Source: Siphonodentalium dalli (Eukaryota > Mollusca > Scaphopoda > Gadilida > Siphonodentaliidae). From it: a DNA stretch of 64,000 bases. Shown in pieces: positions 29,780-41,766 of the stretch. Made by a program: the position numbers and the translations under genes. How positions within the stretch are numbered: the first letter of the stretch is position 1; each line of letters starts with the position of its first letter. Below the pieces are notes generated by a model. It was not told where the DNA came from. It saw only the letters and a list, made by a program, of their open reading frames with translations, and made no database searches. The stretch spans positions 85,518,958-85,582,957 of the forward strand of contig CP136069.1 in NCBI GenBank assembly GCA_032622095.1, in the 5' to 3' direction.

Positions 29780-30514
29780 TCTATTATATATTTTGAAAGA
29801 TCTGTGTGTGTGTTTGTTTGTGTGTGTGTGTGTGTGTGTGTTTGAAATCGATGGACTCGAAAACGACTAAGCCAATTTCGATGAAATTTGGTATTTGGGT
29901 GTATTTTCGGCCGGAGACGAACATAGGCATATTGATTTTCAGATCCGAGGTCAACTTTTCACGTGCCGAGGTCAAATCTGTTTTTACGCCGTTTTGCGCT
30001 AATATATTTCAGTTCGGTGCTCACAAATCGATTCGATATAGCGCGAATAATAAATTGCCAGTCATATAATTTGCACGGTTAGAATCTGTGGCGTGTCACC
30101 TTTCCAATGATGTATTACACGCCTGTGTACGTTTAAAGTTTCTACCTTAATTATCGGGAAGAACACAAGTTCATGCTTCGCTCATCGAAAATCATTGCGT
30201 AAAAAAATATATTACACCATCAACATATCGTGACGTGTTCGCGTTAACTCTTAAGAGGCCGATGTCGCGTTAACTCATCACCGGCCGAGGTATCCGCAAA
30301 TGACATTGGGCTATATATCTCGGAAACGGGTGTAGCTATCGACTTGAAATTTGGTATGTGAATGTATCTTGCCCCGGATACGAATTTTAGCGGGTCGCCG
30401 AGCCCGTGCGACACCAGCTTCGCGCATGCGCAGACCAGATCTAGGAAACGGGTGGAGCAATCGACTTGAAATTTGGTTTTTGAATAGCCCGGACGAAGTC
30501 GGGTCACCTTCTAG
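29780..30514 (+). mobile_element. Helitron-type element, copy 2, head-to-tail
   Basis: Begins with the same TCTATTATATATTTTG at the base directly after copy 1's CTAG and ends with the same hairpin and CTAG at 30511-30514, followed by T. The pair as a whole sits between A (28901) and T (30515), the standard Helitron target. It has fewer internal ~120-bp units than copy 1. Confidence 0.65.
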
Positions 30515-31489
30515 TATCTATATAAACGAGTAGGATCTGTAAGGATTTTTTCTCTCAGACCCCTGGACCGAGGGGTACCCTGGCGGATGTTATAATAGTT
30601 TTTCAAAATTTTGAATTAAAACAAATAAAATAAAATCGGTTTTGTTAAATTGAGCAAGGAATTCAATCTAAAAAAAAAAAAAATTTAAAATAATATATAT
30701 AAATCAAAATGTTTCAATGATCAAAATGTGCTTGAAGCGCACAAAGGGGCCGCCGCTAAATAAAGGCTCTCTCTAAGATCAAAATGTGCGCGAAGTCCCC
30801 CAAAGGGGGCCACAGGCATCACCGACACTGAATATAGGCTCCCGAAGGCAGCCTGTTTCAGCTAGTTTAGTATAATAGAAGTAAGTTGCTCCAGTAGACT
30901 AACATAAGTGGTGGATTATGTTAGATAATGGGCTGGTTGATAGCCTAATCAGAAAATAGAAATTATGAAATTGTGTGTATCCTGCACAATGACCTCGGTT
31001 TACAGATGATCAGCAATTTATAAAACTTTTTTTCTCAATTAAAATAGCTTCTGAAACAGGTTAAACTGTTATTTGAACTAAATGAGACCATTCCCAATGA
31101 TATGAGTGATATCAGTAGAGTTTATCTGAGTTTACAATGTCGACGCTGTGAGAGCTCGTTCATACTTGATAAATATTTATCTCTCCCTTATTGTCCCCCG
31201 AATTTTTTTTTTGGGGGGTTATTGTAATCAGCCCCGTCCGTCCGTCCGTCCGGAGTTATAACTCCAGTAATGATCATCCGATTTGATTGAAACTTGGTAT
31301 GTAGGTGTCTCAACCAAGAACACAATTGCAGGTGCTCTGCAATTCTGGGTTTGATCCGATGTTCTTTTATGGAGTTATTTCCCTTTTTAGTCGAGTTTTT
31401 TTCCAAAACTCGACTTATAGTTTGATGAGGGACGGTGGGCGGGCGGGCGGGTGGCGTCGGACGGGCGGGCGGGCGGAAGACGTGTTTTG
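30515..31489. other. Non-coding, mixed old repeats
   Basis: Begins ATCTATATAAACGAG, possibly another rolling-circle type 5' end, but no matching 3' end was found. Includes A-rich runs, the recurrence of the 28585-28675 block, a (CCGT)n stretch near 31233-31252 and a short hairpin TCGAGTTTTTTTCCAAAACTCGA near 31392. No gene. Confidence 0.5.
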
Positions 31490-32760
31490 CTTATAACTCA
31501 ACCGTTTATTGACGGATTAAAAATTTGGTGTGTGAGTACATATCCATGCACGTAAGCTGCAGACAAAAAATCGGGTTCGTCCGCACATTTATTACAGAGT
31601 TATGGCCCTTTGCCATTTTTCACTGATTTTAGGCTCGTTAGCGCAACAACTTCAACAAACGTTATCTGATTCGATTGAAATTTGGGATATAGGTGTCTCC
31701 CAAGAATATCTCGGACGAGTTCGAAAACCGGCCTGGTCCGATAAAATTTGATAGAGTTATGGCCCTTAATTAGTCATTTTTCACGAATTTTCAGCTCGTT
31801 AGCGCGATAACTTCAACAAACGTTATCCGATTTGATTGAAATTTGGTATATAGGTGTCTCCCAAGAATATCTCGGATGAGTTCGAAAACCGGCCTTGTCC
31901 GATAAAATTTGATAGAGTTATGGCCCTTAATTAGTCATTATTCACGAATTTTCAGCTCGTTAGCGCGATAACTTGAACAAACGTCATCCGATTTGATTGA
32001 AATTTGGTATATAGGTGTCTCCCAAGAATATCTCGGACGAGTTCGAAAACCGGCCTGGTCCGATAAAATTTGATAGAGTTATGGCCCTTAATTAGTCATT
32101 TTTCACGAATTTTCAGCTCGTTAGCGCGATAACTTCAACAAACGTTATCCGATTTGATTGAAATTTGGGATATAGGTTTCTCCCAAGAATATCTCTGTCG
32201 AGTTCGAAAACCGGCCAGGTCAGATAAAATTTGATAGAGTTATGGCCCTTAATTAGTCATTTTTTCACAAATTTTCAGCTCGTTAGCGCGATAATTTAAC
32301 AAACATCATCATATTTGATTGAAATTTTGATATATAGGTGTCTCCCAAGAATATCTCGGACGAGTTCGAAAACCGGCCTGGTCCGATAAAATTTGATAGA
32401 GTTATGGTCCTTAAGTAGTCATGTTGTGCGAATTTTGAGCTCGTTAGCGTGATAACTTCAACAAACGTAATCCGATTCAACTAAAATTTGGTATATAAGT
32501 GTCTTCCAATAATATCCTGGACGAGTTCGAAAACCAGCCTGGCCCAATAAAATTTGATAGAGTTATGGCCCTTAATTAGTCATTTTTCGTGAATTTTTAG
32601 CTCGTTAGCGCGATAACTTCAACAAACGTCCTCCGATTTGTTTAAAATTTGGAATAGACATACTTGCCAAGAATATTTCGGACGAGTTCGAAAACCAGCC
32701 TGGCCCGATAAAATTTGATGGAGTTATGGCCCTTAATTCGTCATTTTTCGATTTTACCTA
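31490..32760. repeat. 161-bp satellite array, about seven units plus a diverged one
   Basis: The marker CAGCTCGTTAGCGCGATAAC recurs at about 31632, 31792, 31953, 32114, 32276, 32437 and 32599, a spacing of 160-162 bp. Each unit also has CTCCCAAGAATATCTCGGACGA and AGAGTTATGGCCCTTAATTAG. The first unit (from ~31490) is the most divergent. No coding frame spans it. Confidence 0.92.
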
Positions 32761-32869
32761 CTAATTAGTCTACCGATACTGATGCACACCAATTGGCGGT
32801 AGCCACCGGCGGTAAGCCACCGAAAACGAGACACAGCATCTCTGATGCCACCTCTTGTTTAAACTTTGT

Positions 32870-33195
32870 TTTACTTAGAAAATTTCTCACTTTTTCGATT
32901 TCCGGATGATATCTCAAGGTTGGATCCTTTAATTGCAAATACCGTTTTTATTTGGATCGTCATATCAAGATACAGGTTGAGTTCGAATTTGAGTTTGATC
33001 CGATGATTTTTCCTAGAGTTATGGACTTTTTTCAACTTAGAAAATTTAATTTTTCTTCGTTTGGATTGTTTAATTGGAAATTCTTGTGGGTAGTTCATAT
33101 CAAAATACAGGTTGAGTTCGAATTTGAGTTTGATCCAATGATTTTTCCCAGCGTTATGGGCCTTTCGACTTTGAATTTTTTTTTTTTTTTTTTTC
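32870..33195. repeat. Short tandem repeat, about 2.5 units of ~130 bp
   Basis: ATACAGGTTGAGTTCGAATT...TTTGATCC-[AG]-ATGATTTTTCC occurs at ~32971 and ~33103 with similar surroundings. Frames on both strands across it are repeat by-products. Confidence 0.7.
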
Positions 33196-33714
33196 TGAAT
33201 GAGGGTACCTTCATGGTGTAATCAACTCCTCCTACTGTTTTGATCGTAGATATTTGAAACTTCAGAGTATTGTTACCCGCATATTGGAGATGTGCAACAT
33301 GTATATAGATGACGGAAAAAATATTTTTTTACGGAATTATTAACCCTTTCGACATTTTTTTTTATTTCTTTAACAAAGCGGCATCGACTTGCCACGTTGT
33401 CGGGGGACACTGTGTCCGATCTTTTATATTACATTGAAAGCGCCATCTTGCGACTACTATTGAAAATATTTACTCGTGTTACAAGAAAGGGAAGACTATC
33501 AAATAAAATTCACGATATATATAGAGTTCTTCCCCATTTATCTATATTGAGATTATTGATATTCACTGTGGTGTCTTAATTCCACATCGCGCTGATAATT
33601 GGAATGCAAATTAGTACATTGCATTTGGAATTGATTGAAATTGGAACACAAAGAATGTACATTGCTGATAAATTTAGAAAAGAATTATATTATTTTTTTA
33701 AATGGCTCCAAAAA
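33196..33714. other. Non-coding stretch
   Basis: I see no gene or element beyond short T runs. Confidence 0.5.
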
Positions 33715-33905
33715 TTGTACATTTGACGTCTATTAATTTATATTTGAAGTCTATTATTTACATTTTACATTTATTTATTACATTTGACGTCTATTATTTA
33801 CAGTTGACGTTTATTAATTTATATTTGACGTCCATTAATTTATAATAAAAGTCTATTATTTACATTTGAAGTCTATTAAATTACATTTGATGTCTATTAT
33901 TTCGC
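33715..33905. repeat. ACATTTGACGTCTATTA minisatellite, block 1
   Basis: Irregular ~22-26-bp units with the shared words TTTGACGTCTATTA, TTTGAAGTCTATTA and variants, about eight units. Confidence 0.8.
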
Positions 33906-34314
33906 TTCCACGTGTATACTAATGTGGAGATTCTTGTTTTGCCCGGGCCGAGTCCGGGAAAAGGTGTAGTTGGGAATTTCAATTTCGTTTATTGTCCTTT
34001 ACATTATTATGTCAATAATGTTGATTTTTGGTTTGTGACAAGCTATGTCAAATAAAAGAAATTAAAAATGATAATTTGTAAGTATTATATTTCAACTTTT
34101 ATAAACATTTTTCGTTCTGCAGCCCACTGGAGTTTGTGGTCGGAGACGACCGAGTCGGCCGCCGGTTCGTTAATTAGGTGCTGGTTGTTATAGTTATTTT
34201 AACGGAATTCTGAGTTGGTCATTCGCGAAACCAATATATTTTATATTCTATAATTACAAGCATGGGTATATAATATAGTATTTTGAGCGCATTACCATTT
34301 CTGACATTGGTTTT
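33906..34314. other. Spacer between minisatellite blocks
   Basis: About 410 bases with GC-richer words around 33936-33962 and 34126-34175. It separates two blocks of the same minisatellite, so it may be an insertion. No boundaries were identified. Confidence 0.4.
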
Positions 34315-34470
34315 TGTTTACATCTGACGTTTACTAATTTACATGTGACGTCTATTATTAACATTTCACGTCTATTAATTACATTTCACGCCTATCAATT
34401 TACATTTCACGTTTGCTGTTTACATTTCACGTTCACATTTTCATTTGACTTATATTACGTTGGAAATTGA
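34315..34470. repeat. ACATTTGACGTCTATTA minisatellite, block 2
   Basis: Same unit family as 33715-33905 (TTACATTTCACGTCTATTAA and variants), about six units. Confidence 0.75.
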
Positions 34471-34792
34471 CTTATTGAGTATTATTTAACGCATATTGAT
34501 TTTTATTTTACGTATTTTTTAAACCAAATGGCCCATACATAACCATTGAACAAATTCAGACCATCGGTTGAAATGTTTCGGCCGTTAGAACGCATAATGA
34601 ATCAAATGCATGCGTTCATGATAATGTGGCCCAGAAAGCGTGTGTAGCATTTCGCATTTGTTCTGATGCAAACTGCATAATTCAGTCCCCAGCTGCGCTG
34701 TAACGCTGGCCTGACCACTGCCACCATGTACAGATAATGTAAGGACATTTTACATGTTTTACTTAATAAATTCGGATTCATGTGCACAGACT
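34471..34792. other. Non-coding stretch
   Basis: Nothing recognised. Confidence 0.5.
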
Positions 34793-35089
34793 AAACCGTT
34801 ATACCCAATATGCCCTATCACTAACTCGCGGCCATTTTTGGATCCAACAGGTCCGGTTCCGTGGTTTCACAGATTCATGCAAGTAGGTTCATTTTACAAC
34901 GTACATGATTTATCCAGCCCCGGTTCCGTGGGTTCAGTGCTACAGGTAAAAGTTTTGGAGTAGCATTTCCATATATGGAGCTTTTGAATTATTCATGACT
35001 TCCATATATGGAAAGTTAAGTAAAACCACGGAACCGGACCTGGTGGATCCAAAATGGCCGCGAGTTAGTGATAGGGCATTTAACGGTTT
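34793..35089. mobile_element. Inverted-repeat element, ~297 bp
   Basis: Left limb AAACCGTTATACCC...GCCCTATCACTAACTCGCGGCC...TCCGGTTCCGTGG pairs with the right limb CCACGGAACCGGA...GGCCGCGAGTTAGTGATAGGGC...AACGGTTT. The limbs are ~75 bp with a small loop region holding CCATATATGG pairs. It is MITE-like, with no confirmed target duplication. Confidence 0.7.
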
Positions 35090-35272
35090 CGATAAAAACA
35101 AAAAGTCAACTTCGCCGCTAATGCAGCATCGTGTCGACTTTTGTCGGTTAAAAAAAATCATTCCGCATTATTCTGGGAAATTGATCTGTCGGATTAATGT
35201 CCATATTCATTCGGAAATTGACCAGACCATATCCGACAAAATTCTTAAACAAATTAAAGGGTCAACGACACT

Positions 35273-37032
35273 GTTGCTCAACTTGGAAAGTGAACAATTT
35301 CATACGTTACAGTCAATGGAGCGATTGGGAATGTGGAAAGTTGAAATGTCTAAGTAATACTAGATTATCAACACGAAGAGATATATATAAAGTAAAATCC
35401 AAGATGGCCACTGGCGGCTATGTTTTCCAATTAAATTCAAAAACATTTGATAGATCCCATCTAGTAGATCATTATGAAGTTTGGTGTTGATCGGATGAGG
35501 GAAGTGGACTGTATGGTGTATACCAAAGGATATAGTATTGCAAAGAATAAAATCCAAGTTGGTTGCCGGCAGCCATGTGTTATGGCCGAATGACCCGAAA
35601 ATGACTCGTTCTCATCTACATGTCAATATTAACATCCATGACAAATTTCAATAGTTCGGCCTGTAGCCCGTGCTAATGGATTGGATTTTGAAATTCAAGA
35701 TGGCCACTTGCGGCCATGTTTTTTTCCTGAATGACCCCAAAATGACTCTTTTCCCATCTAAATGCCATTATAATGATTCGACCAAAGGTATGACTTGAAT
35801 CCCGTGCCAAAGGATTTAGTCATGCAAATAGTAAAATCCAAGATGGCTGCCAGCGGACATGTTTTATGGCCGAATGAACCCAAAATGACTCATTCCCATC
35901 GGCATGTCAATATTAACATCCACGACAAATTCCATGATGATCAGAGGTACACTCCGGCCTGTAGCCCATGCTAATGGATTGAATTTTGAAATCCAAGATG
36001 TCCGCTGGCGGCCATATTTTTTTGCCGAATGGTGCCAACATGACACTTTCCCATCTATACGTCAATGCCAACAGCCATGACAAATTTGATAATAATCTGA
36101 CCAAAGGTACGACCTGTAGCCCATGCCAAATGATTTAGTCATGCAAAGAAAAAATCCAAGATGGCTGCCAGCAGCCATGCTTTATGACCGAATTACCCCA
36201 AAATGACTCGCTCCCATCTACATGTCAATATTAACATCCATGACAACTGTCATTATGATCAGACGAACAGTTTGGTTTGTAGCGCGTGCTAATTGATTGA
36301 ATTTTGAAATCCAAGATGGCTGCTGCCGGCCATGTATTTTTTTTGCCGAACGACTCCAAAATTACTCGCTTCCCATCTACATGTCAATGTCAACAGCCAT
36401 GACAAATTTCACAATGATCTGACCAAAGGTACAACTTGAAGCCTGTGCCAAAGCATTTAGTCATGCAAAGAGTAAAATCTAAGATGTCTCCAGCGGCACT
36501 GTTTTAAGGCCGAATGACCCCCCAAAATGACTCGTTCCCATCTACATGTCAATGTTAACATCCGTGACACATCTGATGATGATCCCACCAAAGGTGCGAC
36601 CTGTAGCCCGTACCAAAGGATTTAGTCATGCAAAGAGTAAAATCCAAGATGGCTGCTGGCGGCCATGTTTTATGGCCGAATGACACCAAAATGACTCGTT
36701 CCCATCTGCATATCAATATTAACATCCACGACAAATTCCAAGATGATTAGACGAACACTCAGGCATGTAGCCCGTGCTAATGGATTGAATTTTGAAATCC
36801 AAGATGGTCGCTGGTGGCCATGTTTTTTTTTTTGCCGAATGACCTCAAAATTACTCGTTCCAGTCTACATGTCAATGTCAACAGCTATGACAAATTTAAA
36901 AATGATCCCATTAAAGGTACGACCTGTAGCCCGTGCTAACGGAAATTGTTGACAGACACACTCACACACACACGGACGACAAATACCAAGCCATGGCAAT
37001 AGCTCAAACTTTACAAAGTAAAGCTGAGCTAA
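35273..37032. mobile_element. Transposon-like block of ~160-bp AAGATGG units (array A)
   Basis: The left end resembles TTGCTCAACTTGG and the right end GCTGAGCTAA, that is, inverted ends of the form TTAGCTCAACTT. Between them lie about ten ~150-165-bp units built around CCAAGATGGCTGCTGGCGGCCATG. They alternate between two subtypes (one with GATTTAGTCATGCAAAGAG, one with GGATTGAATTTTGAAATCC), so the higher-order unit is ~320 bp. A CACACACGGACGAC tail precedes the right end. No coding frame. The same design recurs at 47.9-48.96 kb and 59.1-62.2 kb. Confidence 0.7.
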
Positions 37033-37738
37033 AAATGTTGGAGTTAATTCGATTCTTTTGCGGCCAGTCGGGTTTATGAACGTTTTCTGGCTGGCTGCTT
37101 TTGCGGCCAGTCGGGTTCAAAGGGTTAAAGTTGGAATTATCGACAGATTTCTCCTCTATTAGAATTGTTTACTGACAATGTGTTGATTTGTATGAGTAAA
37201 TATATTATTAGCCGACAAGAAATCACTAAGTTCCAGATATTTAGTTGATCGTTTGACCGATTTTTAATGATAGTAAACTGTATAGGTGGTGAATTTAGAG
37301 ACACATGTCCGACATTGCTGTCTGAGCCGGATCAAACCAAAATAATACGCTCTCCGGAGACAATATTCGGTGGTTAAAATGTTATCAAATGCAACGTGTA
37401 TGAATGTTTCTGATGGGAGTTTGTGGTATTTATTGAAAGATGAATTCTTTGCCGATCCATCCGTGTATATATCGTTATCATTACTGGGGTGAATGGGCTA
37501 AATTTGTGCGACTCCCGAGCGATGGTGAAACGTTGAATTTCTACAGTTACACTTGTCTATATAATGTTCCATTAACGCGAAGAAGGCGCGTATATAGAGC
37601 GGCGTATATGGGCACTGCAAAAGGGGGGGGGCGGACAGCGGAGCGCGTTACAGGCCCCTGTGATTTTAGACCACACCAAAAAATTCAAACTTCACTACAA
37701 AGGGTTAATTCCTGTGCCAATGGCTATTTTACCTATTA
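37033..37738. other. Non-coding stretch left of the 4-kb element
   Basis: A 124-codon frame (37440-37811) crosses into the next element and shows no domain. I treat it as chance. Confidence 0.5.
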
Positions 37739-37744
37739 CTCTAG
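37739..37744. repeat. Target duplication CTCTAG (left)
   Basis: CTCTAG precedes TAGCTCATGG and recurs after the mirrored end at 41761-41766. Because the flanking bases are similar, the duplication could be read as 6-8 bp. Confidence 0.65.
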
Positions 37745-40700
37745 TAGCTCATGGTGGTTTTGTATGCACTTGTATGTCCAGAGCAAAACTCTTTATGAAT
37801 CCACTAATTGAAGGTACACGAACAATATTTGGTTGGTAACACATTTCCCATTGACGGCGAAATGGGTCAAATGGCCACGCCCCTTTTTGCGCGAAGTACT
37901 ACCACCCGTCGTGACTATTTCTCCAGAACCGTTGGACATAGGGGGTCGTGTGACCACTCAAAATGTGCGGAATGGCCACATTATGGGGGGTCAGCAATAC
38001 ATTTTCATATCCAAAAGTCAATGGTTTTTATGATAATTGCCAAAAACCAAAGAAATCCATTTTTGATGGCCTGAACCCCAATTTTGGGATTCAGCACTTT
38101 TATCTCAAAGCTGAGCCCCCAATTAGAATTTTATTTATCTATATCCATCGGTGCCACATATAGGTATAATGTATGTACCATTATCGGATGGGATTGACCT
38201 TCAAGGAGCTCTTGACCCTGAAAATCCACATTATGGGGGGGGGGGTCAGTAATATATTTTCATATCCAAAAGTCAGTGGTTTTTAAGATAATTGCCAAAA
38301 ACCGATTTCAGCATGTAATGCACCACAAGTATACAATACCACAAGGACACTTTTTAAAGAACTATCCGCATTCTCTGATCTACTTAAGAGCACAATTGAC
38401 CACACACAATGGGATTAGCTGGAAATTGCTGCTGAGGATGTGTTGACCCCGACACACAACATGAGCTCTTCCCGACTGAACATGCCTTGGAAACTGGTGT
38501 GCTTTACCAAAAACCAGGTAACAATTGTGCTCTAATCAACAGAAATGTACAGATTGAACAAAACAGGTTTTCAAAATTTGTTATCAACATTTAACAGCTG
38601 ATCTGATTTAAGTGACCAAGCTATGAAACATGCTAAACACTTTTACTAAATGGAATGATCAGCTGTTTGCTTCATGCAGCAGCCACATGTTGCGATCTTA
38701 AAATGGGTATTGCATCTGGGATTCTGGGCATAGTAAAAACATGTTGTAATCAGATGAGAGATGACCATATATACCAGTATATATTTCAGAAGTAATCAAT
38801 TCTTCCAAAAGGACACCTCATCTCACAAAAAGTTTTAGGAAATGATGGAATCATCACTATTCAATCAATAGTAGAATGAGCCTTTGTCAGTCCCACATTA
38901 GTTTTGAATGGCCATGATAGTTGCAGGTTGGAGAAGATGAGGGTCTATAATTTCACTAACATAATTCTTCATAATAGCTAATAGCCCTCATAACTTACCA
39001 TTTTAAAGATATTTTCATTTTCAATACCACCCCAGGTTAAGTGGTCCTGCTAATTTTATATTTTGCTGATGGGTACTGCTGGATTGCTATGATCGATGTT
39101 TGTAGGTCAAGGCGATTCTGTTAAGAAATAGTACCATCATTTTACCTAAAGTTGGTTCTTTTTGCATTGTTTGGCTAATCCGAGCAATTTGTGCAAATTT
39201 CAGTGTCTGTATGAAACATTCAAGAACATATGTACTTCAAAATATTTAATGTGTACGCTGATGTTTGGTAAACAACAGGAATAGTCATCTCAATTATGGC
39301 CAGTTTGTAAAAACCAGCACCCATTATTAAAATATTTCACAATATACATGTTTTTTAATGTACACTACACATAGTGGCTTATCCTCGATTTGTTCAGATC
39401 GCTTTGCTCTACCTGACTATCATACCAAATTTATTAGCATCACCACTAAACTTGGGATGAATACTGCCAAATTAATATATTGTGATATATAGGGTAGGGG
39501 AAAAATAATGGTTGAGTCTTTTCTAAATATAATTCTAGTAAAACCTACACAATACCGTCTTGGTCTGATAAGACTCAGAGTCATGTTTATTTAGGAGTAT
39601 AGACATGAAGTCCACCAGTCTCATGAAAATTAAATGGGCTCTGCACTAGTAACATCTGGGCTCCTGTGACCCATTAATATTGACAAATGCAACACAAATG
39701 AAAAATACATAGTAACTTTCCTCAAACATAGATTATAACATGACAATTAAGCATTGTGTTAGAATCAGTGTACATATGTATATGTAGGCATGGCCATAGC
39801 ATGTTTTTTGAAATACTGCAGAGTGCAGACCATAAATTTCACTAGAATATACATGTAGTTACTGCATGTACATCACACACATAAGGCGACTGACACACAT
39901 ACATGTACCTGCAGGGTTCACAACATTAAACATGTAATATATATATATATATATCTCCTGTGCCTATAACATCAAACCAAACGATTTACAGTACTTTTAC
40001 TGACATTTTTGGAGTGGCACATATACATACATAAAAAAATAAAAGTCAATTTAAAGGGACGAAATGAAAAATAAATTTGTGCAACTATAATGGAGATCTA
40101 TATTGCATTACAACATCCACAAATCTACAAAATCTACAACATCCACAAAATATACAAAAACATCTGACTATCATAGTCATTGGTAATGTGATCATTTTTC
40201 CTTGATTAGTTGAAACATGAGGGAGGATTGCATAGCATGCATGGCTACCTGCAGAATGTAGATTTGCATGTATTTATATCTGCATATCAACTGATGCTTG
40301 TATTTTTCTTCTAACTCACTCTGAGCTCACAACGCAACAGGATTGCATTTGGAATTCCAAACCCATAAAGCTAGACACTTTAGAATCAAGCTTGCCAAAT
40401 AAATGTCCATGAACCTCACATGAACTCACTGAGTTGAACACAAGGAACGATTGTCAAGTTGGAAAATATTCTGTATGTATGGAAGCCCTATATTTTTAAT
40501 GTTTGGATTTATTATAACTGGACTAAAGCCCTTATAAAATAATCTGCACACCAATAATCAATAGACATGTATTTGTTAGTTTTGAACAGGACAATATATT
40601 TTAATATTACTGCAACTGCATCTTTCTTATGACTTATTTTCTTACAAACTCCCAAATTTGAACCAGAAACAATTTAGGGCAAATATACATCTACGTGTAC

Positions 40701-41760
40701 ATATACATATATCAGGATATAAATATAGGCGATCATGCCAGGCTAGCCATTATTTGTTCTAAAATAATGTACGTGTTAGGGAAATTGTAGAACCTTTATA
40801 CAAAATGGTGATGCAGCCAATCAAAATTGATGTGGGACTGATAAAGACACAACCTGCTCGACTACCGAATCATACTGATTGATCAAATTGCAGTAACTCA
40901 ACATCACTAAACCTGCTTGTGGGCTGAGTATAATTCAATTCAACATTAGAATACCATAAAAACACCATGTTCTCCTATAAGTTTAAAGAAAATAACACAT
41001 TGAACTCATTTACATGTATATTGCTAATGTGATACATGTATATGCCATTCCATTTATAACCATTTTGGCAACCATCTCATATCAAAGGCCATGAAATCTA
41101 GATAACAAAAGATGAACTACATTCAAATTATATCACCAGGTAACCTTTTTGTGGGAGTTTTAGGTTACTGATCAAATACCCTGTAATTGATGATTTCCTC
41201 AACATCTTTGTTATTGGGAAAATGTCTGTTTTTCATTCTACGACCAATATATTCCATCCAAATACCTTATTTTCAGGGTCAAGGGCTCCCTGAAGGTCAA
41301 TCCCATCCGATAATGGTACAGAAAATATCAGAAATGATACCTGTATGTGGCACCGATGGTTATAGGTCAATAAAATTCTAATTGGGGGCTCAACTTTGAG
41401 ATAAAAGTGCTGAATCCCAAAATTGGGGTTCAGGCCCTCAAAAATGGATTTTTGTTTGGTTTTTGGCAATTATCTTAAAAACCATTGATTTTGGATATGA
41501 AAATGTATTACTGACCCCCCATAATGTGGCCATTCCGCACATTTTGAGTGGTCACACGACCCCCTATGTCCAACGGTTCTGGAGATATAGTCACGACGGG
41601 TGGTAGTACTTCGCGCAAAAAGGGGCGTGACCATTTGACCAATTTCGCCGTCAATGGGAAATGTGTTACCAACCAAATATTGTTCGTGTACCTTCAATTA
41701 GTGGATTCATGAAGAGTTTTGCTCTGGACATACAAGTGCATACAAAACCACCATGAGCTA
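37745..41760. mobile_element. 4.0-kb DNA element with ~490-bp inverted ends
   Basis: Ends TAGCTCATGGTGGTTTTG and CAAAACCACCATGAGCTA are inverted repeats that extend about 490 bp inward on each side (to ~38225 and ~41265), with scattered differences. The interior (38226-41264) is AT-rich without a coding frame, so the element is non-autonomous. A 6-bp duplication CTCTAG flanks it. Near the left TIR, part of the TIR (ATTATGGGG...GATAATTGCC) is repeated in direct orientation at ~38229-38305. The superfamily is not determined. IS3EU, Dada and Polinton-type elements share 6-bp footprints. Confidence 0.75.
38389..38534. repeat. Small inverted repeat inside the 4-kb element
   Basis: AGAGCACAATTG at the left and CAATTGTGCTCT at the right enclose ~120 bases. 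Possibly a nested MITE. Confidence 0.4.
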
Positions 41761-41766
41761 CTCTAG
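41761..41766. repeat. Target duplication CTCTAG (right)
   Basis: Matches 37739-37744. Confidence 0.65.

Noticed and set aside
28821-30069. Frames with Val-Cys or Thr-His repeats
   Set aside because: Translation of (GT)n in the two Helitron copies.
37440-37811. 123-codon plus-strand frame
   Set aside because: Crosses the left end of the 4-kb transposon and shows no domain.
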